From positions 1-15,843 of the forward strand of contig JACNFI010000289.1 of assembly GCA_014384665.1 (NCBI GenBank): a DNA stretch of 15,843 nt. Direction: 5' to 3'. The DNA is from Candidatus Cloacimonadota bacterium. Lineage in GTDB: Bacteria > Cloacimonadota > Cloacimonadia > JGIOTU-2. Positions 6,875 to 14,680 of this stretch are shown here, piece after piece. How positions within the stretch are numbered: the first letter of the stretch is position 1; each line of letters begins with the position of its first letter. The translations under genes and the position numbers were made by a program. Below the pieces are notes generated by a model, which saw nothing but the letters and a program-made list of their open reading frames with translations, searched no databases and had not been told where the DNA came from.

Positions 6875-8581
6875 TTAGCGAAGGATGACCATCTTTTTAA
6901 CTGCCGTTTTTTCTCCAGAAATCAACTTATAGAAATAGATTCCAGTTGGAACTTGATTACCATTATCATCTCTTCCATCCCAGACAACCTCATTAATTTG
7001 ATATTTGTCATTTGGAATTTGAAATTTGCTTACAAGTTGTCCTTTGATGTTATAGATGTTTATCTCTGCGTCCTTTGTGTCTCCGCGGTGAAGTGAAAAA
7101 GATATAGTAGTTGAAGTTCCCATAGGATTTGGATAGTTCTGATAAAGTGCAAATTCCCTGGAAATTTCTGGTGCTCCTTTTGTATTCAATCTCACAACAG
7201 CACAATCATCTTCATCAAGATAAATAGGTCTATCTACAAAAGCAGATATTACAGAGTCATAAACTTCAACACCGTTTACCTGTGTTGATTCATTTCGGTT
7301 ACCAATATATATCTGGAAAGTTAGTTCATAATCTTCATCCCGTGTAGTATCATCTTCTATGTATGCAGGAACAAATAACGGAAAACCATCTTCCAATTTA
7401 CTAGCTCCTATGCATTCATTATCAATAAATACTCCTATCTCTTCTGGTTGCTCTCCATATACAGTATCCACTAAAATAGGTTCATAGTCAGATGTCTCTG
7501 TATAGGTAAAGAATTCTGTTTCTTGCTTTACATAAGGAGGTATAGGTTCACCAGTTCCCCAGAATAAATAACAATCCTGATTGACAGTTACTACATACAG
7601 TTCTCCAGGGTTTACAGTCCATCTCATATGTGGAATATCATAATGTTGAATACAAATACCCCAATGTTTGGATTTGATACATTCTATATAATCCCATACT
7701 GATGCAAAAGCATCATATACAGATAAAGGTTCTTGAAGAAAACAGCCAATCCAATTATCTTCTCCTTCATATAGAGGGATCTCAATATCCGGGTTATCAG
7801 GATGACCTGCCCAAAAACCAGCAACTTCCAATTCTGCATCATTGTTTATCCATATCATGTAGCCATCTATACTATGGAAATCTCCAATATCATTATGCCA
7901 GTTACCTGCTTGATCTTGATAAATCCAATCTTTTTCATGTTTAACATATACTTGTTCATCCAGAATTGGTGCAAGGACATGCTCAACAGGGTCTGCCCAG
8001 TCTGGATCCAGCACAGGGAATGATACCCAGTTACAACCTGAAGCAGAAAGGTAAGTAGTCCGATATTCATAGTCAAACCATGGAGGATTTCCCATACCAT
8101 AAAATTCTATAGTAGCAGAAGATTCTTGAATAATGTCAGACCCATCAACATACCATAGCTGTGAAGGATAAATTCCATGTAGATAGCCTTTACCCCATAC
8201 TTGATTCAACTCATCATCAGACCATTCTTCATCATCAAGTGGTACAACCTCTTGCAAATCTGGATCTAATTCACCTACCTCTATATCTGTAAAATAAAGT
8301 GAATCATCCACACCCCATTCTGCAAAATAATCGGTTTCATCAAATGTAATATAAGCTATATCATAAACATAAGGTGGATTTACAAATTCATCATATTTTA
8401 CAATATATACATAGCCATTATTTAAAGTATTAAAGTATATTTTACAACCTTCAGGCCCATCGTTAAATACAGGCCCCTCATAAGTACATGCTGTTATTTG
8501 TATATATCTTGCATCACCTAACAGATTGCTGCAAATGAGCAATAATACAAATGTTGTTATTAGTAATGTTTTCTTAGCCAT
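6875..8581 (-). CDS. Secreted acidic surface protein with FlgD-like sorting domain
   Basis: This is a predicted exported protein of 568 residues whose specific role I cannot name. A signal peptide spans about 1-22 (MAKK, then a hydrophobic core ending SNLLGDA). The body (about 24-475) is rich in Asp, Glu and aromatic residues. It holds two related segments with a GxNW(V/I) motif (CNWVSFPV near 180 and DNWIGCFL near 275) of the kind found in beta-rich extracellular repeats. Residues 477-568 are the FlgD-like/type A sorting domain (LYQNYPNP ... VVWDGRDDNGNQVPTGIYFYKL ... KKMVILR). GGAGG seven bases before the ATG gives a confident start. Residues 497-506 and 519-530 are encoded by repeat-like DNA, unusual within this conserved domain. 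The gene is divergent from the plus-strand run and upstream of the beta-helix gene, with a 152-base spacer. Confidence 0.85.
   Translation of the reverse strand: MAKKTLLITTFVLLLICSNLLGDARYIQITACTYEGPVFNDGPEGCKIYFNTLNNGYVYIVKYDEFVNPPYVYDIAYITFDETDYFAEWGVDDSLYFTDIEVGELDPDLQEVVPLDDEEWSDDELNQVWGKGYLHGIYPSQLWYVDGSDIIQESSATIEFYGMGNPPWFDYEYRTTYLSASGCNWVSFPVLDPDWADPVEHVLAPILDEQVYVKHEKDWIYQDQAGNWHNDIGDFHSIDGYMIWINNDAELEVAGFWAGHPDNPDIEIPLYEGEDNWIGCFLQEPLSVYDAFASVWDYIECIKSKHWGICIQHYDIPHMRWTVNPGELYVVTVNQDCYLFWGTGEPIPPYVKQETEFFTYTETSDYEPILVDTVYGEQPEEIGVFIDNECIGASKLEDGFPLFVPAYIEDDTTRDEDYELTFQIYIGNRNESTQVNGVEVYDSVISAFVDRPIYLDEDDCAVVRLNTKGAPEISREFALYQNYPNPMGTSTTISFSLHRGDTKDAEINIYNIKGQLVSKFQIPNDKYQINEVVWDGRDDNGNQVPTGIYFYKLISGEKTAVKKMVILR
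6995..7028 (-). repeat. Degenerate ATTTG repeat translated within the sorting domain
   Basis: On the plus strand five ATTTG-type words follow each other (AATTTG, ATATTTG, TCATTTGG, AATTTG, AAATTTG). Read as the minus-strand gene they encode residues 519-530 (KFQIPNDKYQIN), replacing the usual short variable loop before VVWDG. It resembles a dispersed intergenic repeat captured in frame; that origin is inferred. Confidence 0.4.
7063..7094 (-). repeat. GGAGACAC/GCAGAGA-type repeat translated within the sorting domain
   Basis: The minus strand carries CGCGGAGA and CGCAGAGA (7 of 8 identical) around CACAAAGGA. They encode residues 497-506 (LHRGDTKDAE), in a position that varies in this domain family. 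The word pattern is like degenerate GGAGACACAGAG-type repeats that I recall from many environmental genomes; I could not check this. Confidence 0.35.
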
Positions 8582-9229
8582 TTTGTTCCTCCAAATATTT
8601 TATTTGCCCTTTTTCCTACTTTTTCCTCTCACCAAAGTGCTTGGTTTGAGGTATTCCCCCCACAGTATTAATGTGAAAATCTATAAGAAATTTCTCTGCA
8701 TCAATAGGAAAACAATAAGAGCACCTCTCTACATGGGGAAGAACCGAAATAGAAAGGCAAATTTAGAAATGAATCTATTCTTGCCAAGAAGAAAGATATA
8801 TTTATTTCTCCTTCCAATTGTTATAACATTAACAAATTCTATAATATTTTGAATATAATTTATTAGTTGAATATTAGTGTGGTCTGAAATGTAAAATGCA
8901 ATCCCTGTTCCTAATTTGATTGGGAATCTCGGGTAGTAAATGGGAAATGAGAAATTGTACATATTATTTGTATATAAAAATATAAGAATATTATAATTCA
9001 GTCCTAATTTTCCTATTCTCATTCTCACCTTGCTCCCCAAATTTATAAAACCATTAAATAAAAATGAAAATTATTCTGTCAAATAAAAATTATTTTATAA
9101 ATTCTATAAACAAATATCATCATTTCTAAAATATTAATTTAAAAGTGGAATAGAGAAAATAAGTTTTATCAAATCTTCTTTAAATGAAATTCTTGACTGT
9201 AATGATTAAACATCATATATATTGCATAA
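8582..9229. other. Gene-free divergent spacer, very AT-rich at its right end
   Basis: No credible gene lies in these 648 bases. They should hold the promoters of the divergent surface-protein gene (left) and of the PlsY-like gene (right). A modest hairpin is possible at 8903-8933 (CCC, then TTCC at 8908-8911, with GGAA at 8923-8926 and GGG). From about 9035 the sequence is almost pure A/T. Frames of about 100 codons on both strands here have no recognisable protein character. Confidence 0.5.
9193..9221 (+). promoter_or_regulatory. Candidate sigma-70 promoter for the PlsY-like gene
   Basis: TTGACT (9193-9198) and TATATA (9216-9221) are separated by the ideal 17 bases. A start point about seven bases further on would fall at or just before the ATG at 9230, implying a leaderless or nearly leaderless transcript. 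This fits the absence of a Shine-Dalgarno sequence there. Confidence 0.4.
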
Positions 9230-9835
9230 ATGAATATCATAATAAAAGAAATAATTCTAATTTTGCTCGCCTATTATATTGGTTCCTTTTCTTTTGCCAG
9301 AATAATTACAAAGATATTTCGCAATCTCAATATCTGCAAAGTTGGTGATCTTACTGCGGACGCAACTAATGTATATCGTAATGTGAGCAAAACATTAGGG
9401 ATTGTGGTTTGGATATTAGATTTCCTCAGAATATATATTTCGCTTTGGTTTGTTTGGCTTGTTTTTCTTAAAAATGAGCCGGAACTTTTAATTTTAGTTG
9501 GATTTTCAATGATAGTAGGGCATTGTTTTCCAATTATGCACAGGTTTGTGGGCAGTCGGGGCGTGGTTGCCTATATTGCATTGCTGTTCTTTTTTGCACC
9601 ATACGCCACTTTAATAGTTGGAATTGCCTGTTTAGTTATTCTGATTTTCTTCCGCCAGATTCGTTTTATTCAATATATGATGGTAATTATGGTTCCTGTG
9701 GTTTATTATATTTTACGAAAAATAGAAACTCCAATGCTCTTTTCTCATGAGGTTAATGTCAAATACTTGCTCCTTGCTTCAATCATTATGGGTATTCTAA
9801 ACTTTTTTGTATCAAAAAGATATGGAGAGATATAA
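9230..9835 (+). CDS. Divergent PlsY-like membrane acyltransferase homologue
   Basis: PlsY enzymes are integral-membrane acyltransferases that move an acyl group from acyl-phosphate to glycerol-3-phosphate in phospholipid synthesis. This 201-residue protein has the PlsY size and layout, with about six hydrophobic segments (about 5-25, 56-80, 86-104, 113-141, 146-162, 176-195). It keeps recognisable remnants of the family motifs: AYYIGSFSFA at 14-23, KVG...ATNVYR at 37-50 and GHCFP at 97-101. Key positions differ, however. The SGNxGATN loop is DLTADATN, GGKG is GSRG (108-111), and the proline of SIPxG is missing. It may therefore use another substrate or be inactive, and a canonical plsY probably exists elsewhere. 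Its stop is one base before the next gene, so the two are surely co-transcribed. No ribosome-binding site precedes the ATG. Confidence 0.7.
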   Translation: MNIIIKEIILILLAYYIGSFSFARIITKIFRNLNICKVGDLTADATNVYRNVSKTLGIVVWILDFLRIYISLWFVWLVFLKNEPELLILVGFSMIVGHCFPIMHRFVGSRGVVAYIALLFFFAPYATLIVGIACLVILIFFRQIRFIQYMMVIMVPVVYYILRKIETPMLFSHEVNVKYLLLASIIMGILNFFVSKRYGEI

Positions 9836-9836
9836 A

Positions 9837-10952
9837 ATGGAGTTAACAATCAAAGAAGTTGAATCAAAGAACGATTTAAATCAATTCATAAAATTGCCCT
9901 GGAAAATTTACAAAAATGATATAAATTGGGTTCCTCCGCTGATATCTCGTATGAAATCTACTCTTAATCCAAATAAAAATCCTTATTTTAAACATTCTGA
10001 AGTAAAATATTTTATAGCTCTAAAAAATAATAATGTTGTTGCACGAATTGCAGCCCATATAAATAGAAATCATAATAAATTTCATAAAGATAAAGTAGGA
10101 TTTTTTGGATTCTTTGAATGCATTCCAGATTATAATGTAACAGAAGCAATATTTGATAAAGCTTGCAATTGGCTTAAAAATAGAGGAATTGAAATTATTC
10201 GTGGACCAATGAATTTTTCTACTAATGATGAATTAGGCTTGCTTGTTCAAGGTTTTAATATGCCTGCATTGGTGATGATGACTTATAATCCCCAATACTA
10301 TGAAACCTTTATTGAAAAATATGGGTTCAAAAAAGAAAAGGATTTATTAGCATATTATAATGACCTTGAAAAGATGCCTGCAAGATTTGAACGACTTATA
10401 AAGCGAGTTAAGCAAAGAAAAAAATTTAAACTGAGAAAACTTAATCCTAAAAAAATGGAGGAGGAAATTGCTTTAATATTTGAAGTTTATAATCAGGCAT
10501 GGCAGTATAATTGGGGCTTTGTTCCTATGGATAAAGATGAATTTAAACATATGGCAAAAGAACTCAAGCAAATAATTGATCTTGAGCTGGTTTTTATTGC
10601 TGAGATTGACAATAAACCAGTAGGTTTCTCCTTATCTTTACCAGATATAAATCAAGCATTAATTAAGATAAAAGGACGATTGTTTCCATTTGGTTGGTTG
10701 AAGTTAATAATGGCTTTAAAACAAATAGATAGAATTCGGACAATTACACTTGGTGTAATAGAGAAATATAAAAATTTTGGTATTGATTTGGCTTTTTATT
10801 ATGAAACAATTAAGAATGCTCTAAAAAAGGGTTGTGCTCGTGGAGAAATGTCCTGGGTTTTAGAGGACAATATAAAAATGCGACGTCCTCTTGAACGAAT
10901 GGGTGGAAAAATTTATAAAATATATCGTATTTACGACAAAAAATTAGTCTGA
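9837..10952 (+). CDS. GNAT-fold acyltransferase-like protein (YghO-type length)
   Basis: This is a soluble protein of 371 residues that resembles the roughly 370-390-residue family of uncharacterised GNAT-fold proteins to which I would assign E. coli YghO. The N-terminal half (about 3-175) contains IxxPWKIYxxDxNWVPPL at 17-35, then RGPMNFSTNDELGLLVQGF (122-140), a family hallmark. The C-terminal half (about 195-370) is a GNAT-like domain with LGV...YKNFGIDLAFYYETI (305-325) for acyl-CoA binding, then EMSWVLEDNIKMRRPLERMGG (337-357). The frame is open 10 codons upstream, but the ATG at 9837 is preferred because GGAGAG (9824-9829) sits seven bases before it and the PlsY-like stop lies just upstream. 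Tight coupling to a PlsY-like gene suggests lipid or amine acylation; some relatives have been linked to bacterial ceramide synthesis, which I could not verify here. Confidence 0.65.
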   Translation: MELTIKEVESKNDLNQFIKLPWKIYKNDINWVPPLISRMKSTLNPNKNPYFKHSEVKYFIALKNNNVVARIAAHINRNHNKFHKDKVGFFGFFECIPDYNVTEAIFDKACNWLKNRGIEIIRGPMNFSTNDELGLLVQGFNMPALVMMTYNPQYYETFIEKYGFKKEKDLLAYYNDLEKMPARFERLIKRVKQRKKFKLRKLNPKKMEEEIALIFEVYNQAWQYNWGFVPMDKDEFKHMAKELKQIIDLELVFIAEIDNKPVGFSLSLPDINQALIKIKGRLFPFGWLKLIMALKQIDRIRTITLGVIEKYKNFGIDLAFYYETIKNALKKGCARGEMSWVLEDNIKMRRPLERMGGKIYKIYRIYDKKLV

Positions 10953-11030
10953 AATTAATGTTTGTAAACTCTTTTTTAGCTGACGAGTAGATAAACAACA
11001 AGATTAAAAATTCACAAATTTTGAAATATT

Positions 11031-13085
11031 ATGTTTGGCTTATCATTCCTTAACTCAATATTATTATTTGGATTACTTGCTGGCGTAATACCAGTTCTAA
11101 TTCATCTTTTTGTAAAACACCAACCAAAGATTGTCTATTTTAGTTCTCTCAGATTTCTGAAACAGATTCAAAAAAATAAAGCAAGAATTATTAAGTTACG
11201 GCAAATTTTGCTTTTAATAACAAGGATTCTGATTATACTTTTTTTGATTTTAGCATTAGCTCGTCCAGTTGCAAAAACCCTATTGCCATCTGCTAACTGG
11301 CGGACTCATGCACCAACCGTAGTGGTGATTATTATTGATAATAGTTTTAGTATGAATTATCTGGATGGAAATAATACTCTTCTTGAAAGAGCAAAAGAAA
11401 TAGCAACAGATATTACAGATATGTTAAATAACAAGGATAAACTGATGATTCTTACTCTTAATAATAATTATAATAATCAAAACAGTTATTTTTCTAAACC
11501 ATCTTCAATTAAAGAGAGGATAGATAAAATATCAATAACTGACAATGCTCAATTGATAAAATCTGTTCTTTTGAAAGCAGATAAAGAACTTTCACGAGTT
11601 GATGTTATCAATAAAGAAATATATTTCATAACCGATAATCAAAAATATACATGGAAGAATATATTAGAACAGTCTTTTGGGCAAAAAGCATCCGAGCAAT
11701 TGCAAACCGATATTTTTGTTATTCCTGTCAACCAGGAACTATCTAAAAGCAATATTGCGACAATTTCTGCAAGGTATATACCAAAACTCTTAAATATAAG
11801 TAATCGTTCTGAGATTAGAGCAAAAATAAAGAATCTTTCAGACGAGAAAATTAATACCGTGATTGTATCGCTTATTCTAAATAATATTACAAGAGCCGAG
11901 AAAGCACTCTCATTAAATCCATATCAAACCAAACAGGTCTCGTTTAATATTCAAGAAAAAGATGAGAAACTTCACTTTGGAAAGGTGGAAGTAAAAGATA
12001 AGATACTTCCAGATGATAATTCTTTCTATTTCAATTTTTCAGAGGTTGATTTGCCAAAGATAGCAGTAATTTCTGAGGCAAACCCTTCTATTCAATTAAA
12101 AACTGTTCTTGATATCATTACAGAAAATAGATGGCAAAAAACCACTCCTGAAACAATTACTGAGGAAATTGTTATTAACAATCAGCTTTTCATTCTATAT
12201 AGATTAAGAGATTTTTCAGAGAAATTGGAATTCTTTATTGAAGAAATTTTATCAAACGATAAATCTATTTTCCTTGTTCCTGGAGCAGAATTAGCAGGAA
12301 ATGATAATCTCAAAATATGGTTGAGTAATCAGAAAATCTATTTTGGAAATATTAAAACTGAAAGTTCAAAAATAAATTTTATTAATAAACTTCATCCTAT
12401 ATGTGCCGTATTTTCTGATGAGATGTTCCAAAATACAAGGATTAATAAGATGTGGCTAATAAGTACATCTGAATTTTCTCCATTACTATCGGCTGATGAT
12501 AATCCTGTTTTTCTTATTAAGGAAAAATTTTTAATTTCAGCTATTGATTTTGAGGAAAGTTGGAGTAATTTTATTTATCAGAGTGCCTTCCCGGTTTTCT
12601 TTTATAATATTGGACAATTTCTTGGTGAAAAGGAATCTAAATTATTCAATTACATCACAGGAACCCCTTTTCCCATTAAAGCTATAGGTTCTTTTGAATG
12701 CCATTTGCCCGATGGATATATTATACCAATAGTAACTGGCAATGACACTGAAAAGTTTACACAAACAGACAAACAAGGACATTATTTCATATATAAAGAT
12801 AATACTATTGAAAATATTTATTCCTATAATGTTACAAGAGACGAAAGTGAATTGACATTAATTTCTACCAGTGATATTGAACAATTGCAGGAATATATTC
12901 CTAAAATTCATTTTCTTAAATCAGATGATTGGGATAGATTTATCTTAACTTCTCGGTATGGTTATGAATTTTGGAAAATATTACTTTGGATTGTGTTAGC
13001 ACTGTTAGTTATTGAGATGGTTCTTGCATATTCTGGAAAGAAGGGTTATAAGGGGAATAGGGAAATAAGGGGAATAAGGAAATAG
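11031..13085 (+). CDS. BatA-like membrane protein with VWA domain
   Basis: This 684-residue membrane protein belongs to the BatA/aerotolerance group that works with MoxR ATPases and DUF58 proteins in the envelope. The N-terminal double-transmembrane BatA domain spans about 1-80 (LLFGLLAGVIPVLIHLF at 11-27; LRQILLLITRILIILFLILALARP at 56-79). A VWA domain follows, with the MIDAS motif DNSFS at 103-107. A long periplasmic beta-rich region comes next, then a last membrane helix at about 647-667. Residues 671-684 are encoded by the left inverted repeat of the inserted four-helix-bundle element, so the natural C-terminus was probably different. The start matches family N-termini but lacks a Shine-Dalgarno sequence. 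The DUF58 gene follows after the insertion. Confidence 0.8.
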   Translation: MFGLSFLNSILLFGLLAGVIPVLIHLFVKHQPKIVYFSSLRFLKQIQKNKARIIKLRQILLLITRILIILFLILALARPVAKTLLPSANWRTHAPTVVVIIIDNSFSMNYLDGNNTLLERAKEIATDITDMLNNKDKLMILTLNNNYNNQNSYFSKPSSIKERIDKISITDNAQLIKSVLLKADKELSRVDVINKEIYFITDNQKYTWKNILEQSFGQKASEQLQTDIFVIPVNQELSKSNIATISARYIPKLLNISNRSEIRAKIKNLSDEKINTVIVSLILNNITRAEKALSLNPYQTKQVSFNIQEKDEKLHFGKVEVKDKILPDDNSFYFNFSEVDLPKIAVISEANPSIQLKTVLDIITENRWQKTTPETITEEIVINNQLFILYRLRDFSEKLEFFIEEILSNDKSIFLVPGAELAGNDNLKIWLSNQKIYFGNIKTESSKINFINKLHPICAVFSDEMFQNTRINKMWLISTSEFSPLLSADDNPVFLIKEKFLISAIDFEESWSNFIYQSAFPVFFYNIGQFLGEKESKLFNYITGTPFPIKAIGSFECHLPDGYIIPIVTGNDTEKFTQTDKQGHYFIYKDNTIENIYSYNVTRDESELTLISTSDIEQLQEYIPKIHFLKSDDWDRFILTSRYGYEFWKILLWIVLALLVIEMVLAYSGKKGYKGNREIRGIRK

Positions 13086-13549
13086 GGTATAGAGATGAAA
13101 AGGATTTTATGATAAAAGGTTATAATGAGCACAAGGATTTTGTTACACTTGAAGCTTGGAAAAGGTGTAGAGAAGTAAAAAACTTTTTCTATAAGGAAAT
13201 AATTTTAAAGCTTCCAATTGAAGAAAAATATAACCTGGAAAACCAAATTAGGAAAGCAAGTGTTAGCATTACAGCAAACATTGCTGAAGGTTATGGTAGA
13301 TTTCACCATCTAGAAGGAATACAGTTTTATAGAATATCAAGAGGTTCGTTATTTGAACTAAAAGATCATTTAATATCGTGTATGGAGCGTAACTATATTT
13401 CAAAAGATTTGTTTGATAATGGAATAAAATTAATTGAATCAGCGAAAGTAACATTAAATGGATACATCAAGTATGTTAAAGCTAAAGTAAAATTGAAATG
13501 AACTTTCAGCCCATATTTCCCCTATTTCCCTTATTTCCTTATACCCTTT
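13041..13549 (+). mobile_element. Putative small mobile cassette carrying a four-helix-bundle gene
   Basis: Purine-rich DNA at 13041-13090 and its near reverse complement at 13511-13549 flank the 13109-13501 gene. Both arms read AAGGG(T)TATAAGG and then alternating GGGAAATA/GGGGAATA words toward the gene. The left arm repeats AAGGGGAATA at 13050-13059 and 13067-13076. The cassette is about 509 bp. It lies between a BatA-like and a DUF58 gene that normally sit together, and it overlaps the end of the former. No transposase is encoded, so movement would need to be in trans. No certain target duplication is visible. TGGAGTGC (13554-13561) begins five bases after the right arm. Confidence 0.55.
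13109..13501 (+). CDS. Four-helix-bundle protein (S23/IVS family)
   Basis: This 130-residue protein is of the four-helix-bundle family first seen as the ORF of 23S rRNA intervening sequences, and structurally related to the Avd accessory protein of diversity-generating retroelements. Its biochemical role is unknown. Family hallmarks are visible: FVTLEAWKRCREV near 11-23, a basic QIRKASVSITANIAEGYGR block at 46-64, then GIQFYRISRGSLFELKDHL near 69-87. Length is normal for the family. AAAAGGA just before the ATG supports the start. It stands alone, not inside rRNA, and is bracketed by inverted repeats (13041-13090 and 13511-13549), which suggests it travels as cargo of, or is itself, a small mobile unit. 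Confidence 0.85.
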   Translation: MIKGYNEHKDFVTLEAWKRCREVKNFFYKEIILKLPIEEKYNLENQIRKASVSITANIAEGYGRFHHLEGIQFYRISRGSLFELKDHLISCMERNYISKDLFDNGIKLIESAKVTLNGYIKYVKAKVKLK

Positions 13550-13553
13550 GGAC

Positions 13554-13561
13554 TGGAGTGC
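13554..13561 (+). repeat. Solo TGGAGTGC motif before the DUF58 gene
   Basis: TGGAGTGC here matches the motif that begins the REP-like units at 391, 6744 and, inverted, 567 and 6799. In this copy no hairpin follows; the GGAG (13555-13558) lies six bases before the DUF58 ATG and can serve as its Shine-Dalgarno sequence, so the match may have a simple explanation. Confidence 0.35.
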
Positions 13562-13564
13562 CCA

Positions 13565-14455
13565 ATGAATGATAGAGATTTTTTGAATCCAGAAATAGTT
13601 GCAAAATTAGATAGATTTGAAATTCGTGCCCGTTTGATTGTTGAAGGATTCATAACAGGTTTGCATAAGTCTCCATATCATGGATTTAGTGTAGAATTTT
13701 TGGAACACAGAGAATATCTTCCTGGTGATCCTATTAAGCATATTGATTGGAAGGTATTTGCTAAATCAGATAGATATTTTATAAAAAAGTTTGAGGAAGA
13801 AACAAATCTTAAAGCATATTTACTGATTGACTGCAGTAAATCAATGGAGTTTACCTCTCAAAAGATTAGTAAGCTTGAATACGGTAAAACCCTTGCTTCT
13901 GCTTTATCTTATCTTATGATAAGCCAGCAAGATGCAGTAGGTCTTCTTTCTTTTTCTGAAAGTATACGAAGCTATATCCCACCTCGTTCAGCAAAAACCC
14001 ATCTTAATACACTTTTTCATGAGCTTGCAGAACTTACTCCACAATCAATCACTAAAACAGCAAATATCTTGCATAATCTTGCAGATAGAATTAAGAAACG
14101 CGGCTTGATTATCCTAATTTCAGACCTTCTGGATGAACCAGAAGAAATTATGATGGGATTACAACACTTTCGCCATCAAAAACATGAAGTTATTGTATTT
14201 CACATTTTAGACCCTCAGGAATTGAATTTCAAGTATAGTAGAAATACGAGATTTATTGATATGGAAACAGGAGAAGAAATTATTACTCAACCCTGGGAGA
14301 TTAAGAAGATGTATTTACAAAAAGTAGAAGAGATGAAAAAATACTTTTCCTCTAAATGTCACAACTCTTATATTGATTATGTGCCAATAAATACAAGCAC
14401 CCCTTATGATAAAGCACTTTTTAAGTATTTGATAAAAAGGCAGAAGTTATTATAG
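13565..14455 (+). CDS. DUF58 domain protein (MoxR-associated, VWA-like)
   Basis: This is a cytoplasmic 296-residue protein with no membrane segment. It belongs to the DUF58 family, usually encoded beside MoxR AAA+ ATPases and BatA/BatB proteins and thought to act with them in envelope or metal-enzyme maturation. The family signature HREYLPGDPIKHIDWKVFA is at 48-66. A VWA-like MIDAS motif DCSKS follows at 89-93, and RGLIILISDLLDEPEE matches the conserved strand-loop near 180. GGAG at 13555-13558, six bases upstream, supports the start. The order here is BatA-like then DUF58, separated by the inserted four-helix-bundle cassette, and no MoxR gene is in the window. Confidence 0.88.
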   Translation: MNDRDFLNPEIVAKLDRFEIRARLIVEGFITGLHKSPYHGFSVEFLEHREYLPGDPIKHIDWKVFAKSDRYFIKKFEEETNLKAYLLIDCSKSMEFTSQKISKLEYGKTLASALSYLMISQQDAVGLLSFSESIRSYIPPRSAKTHLNTLFHELAELTPQSITKTANILHNLADRIKKRGLIILISDLLDEPEEIMMGLQHFRHQKHEVIVFHILDPQELNFKYSRNTRFIDMETGEEIITQPWEIKKMYLQKVEEMKKYFSSKCHNSYIDYVPINTSTPYDKALFKYLIKRQKLL

Positions 14456-14680
14456 AAGTCCAATCTCTGACTTATATTTATCATACTATTTACATTCATA
14501 TAGTTAGTAAGTATACAATAACAATACATACTCTGTCGGGAAATATCTATGAATACGATTTGAAGATTTTTTTCAAATTAGATTGATATTAGTTGAGACG
14601 AAGATATTGTTTATTTTCAATATATTTTAAACCTTCATAAGAAGAAAATGTCTAATCAAGCAAAATCAGAAATTTGATTT
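14456..14680 (+). promoter_or_regulatory. Spacer before the ECF sigma gene, with hairpin and weak promoter match
   Basis: ATTTGAA (14558-14564) and TTCAAAT (14572-14578) form a 7-bp stem around a 7-base T-rich loop. It is too AT-rich to be a convincing terminator. TTGATA (14583-14588) with TATTGT (14605-14610), 16 bases apart, is a weak housekeeping-type promoter for the sigma operon. An autoregulatory ECF promoter is expected but cannot be recognised without knowing its consensus. Confidence 0.25.

Noticed and set aside
8526..9040. Open frames of about 100 codons on both strands in the spacer 8582-9229
   Set aside because: They overlap one another on opposite strands, lack ribosome-binding sites and have compositions expected of translated AT-rich DNA.
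9807..9836. Ten-codon upstream extension of the GNAT-fold protein
   Set aside because: It would overlap the PlsY-like gene by 29 bases, whereas the ATG at 9837 has GGAGAG at proper distance and matches the family start.
13109..13501. 23S rRNA intervening sequence
   Set aside because: The encoded protein belongs to the IVS family, but no rRNA sequence flanks it; protein-coding genes lie on both sides.
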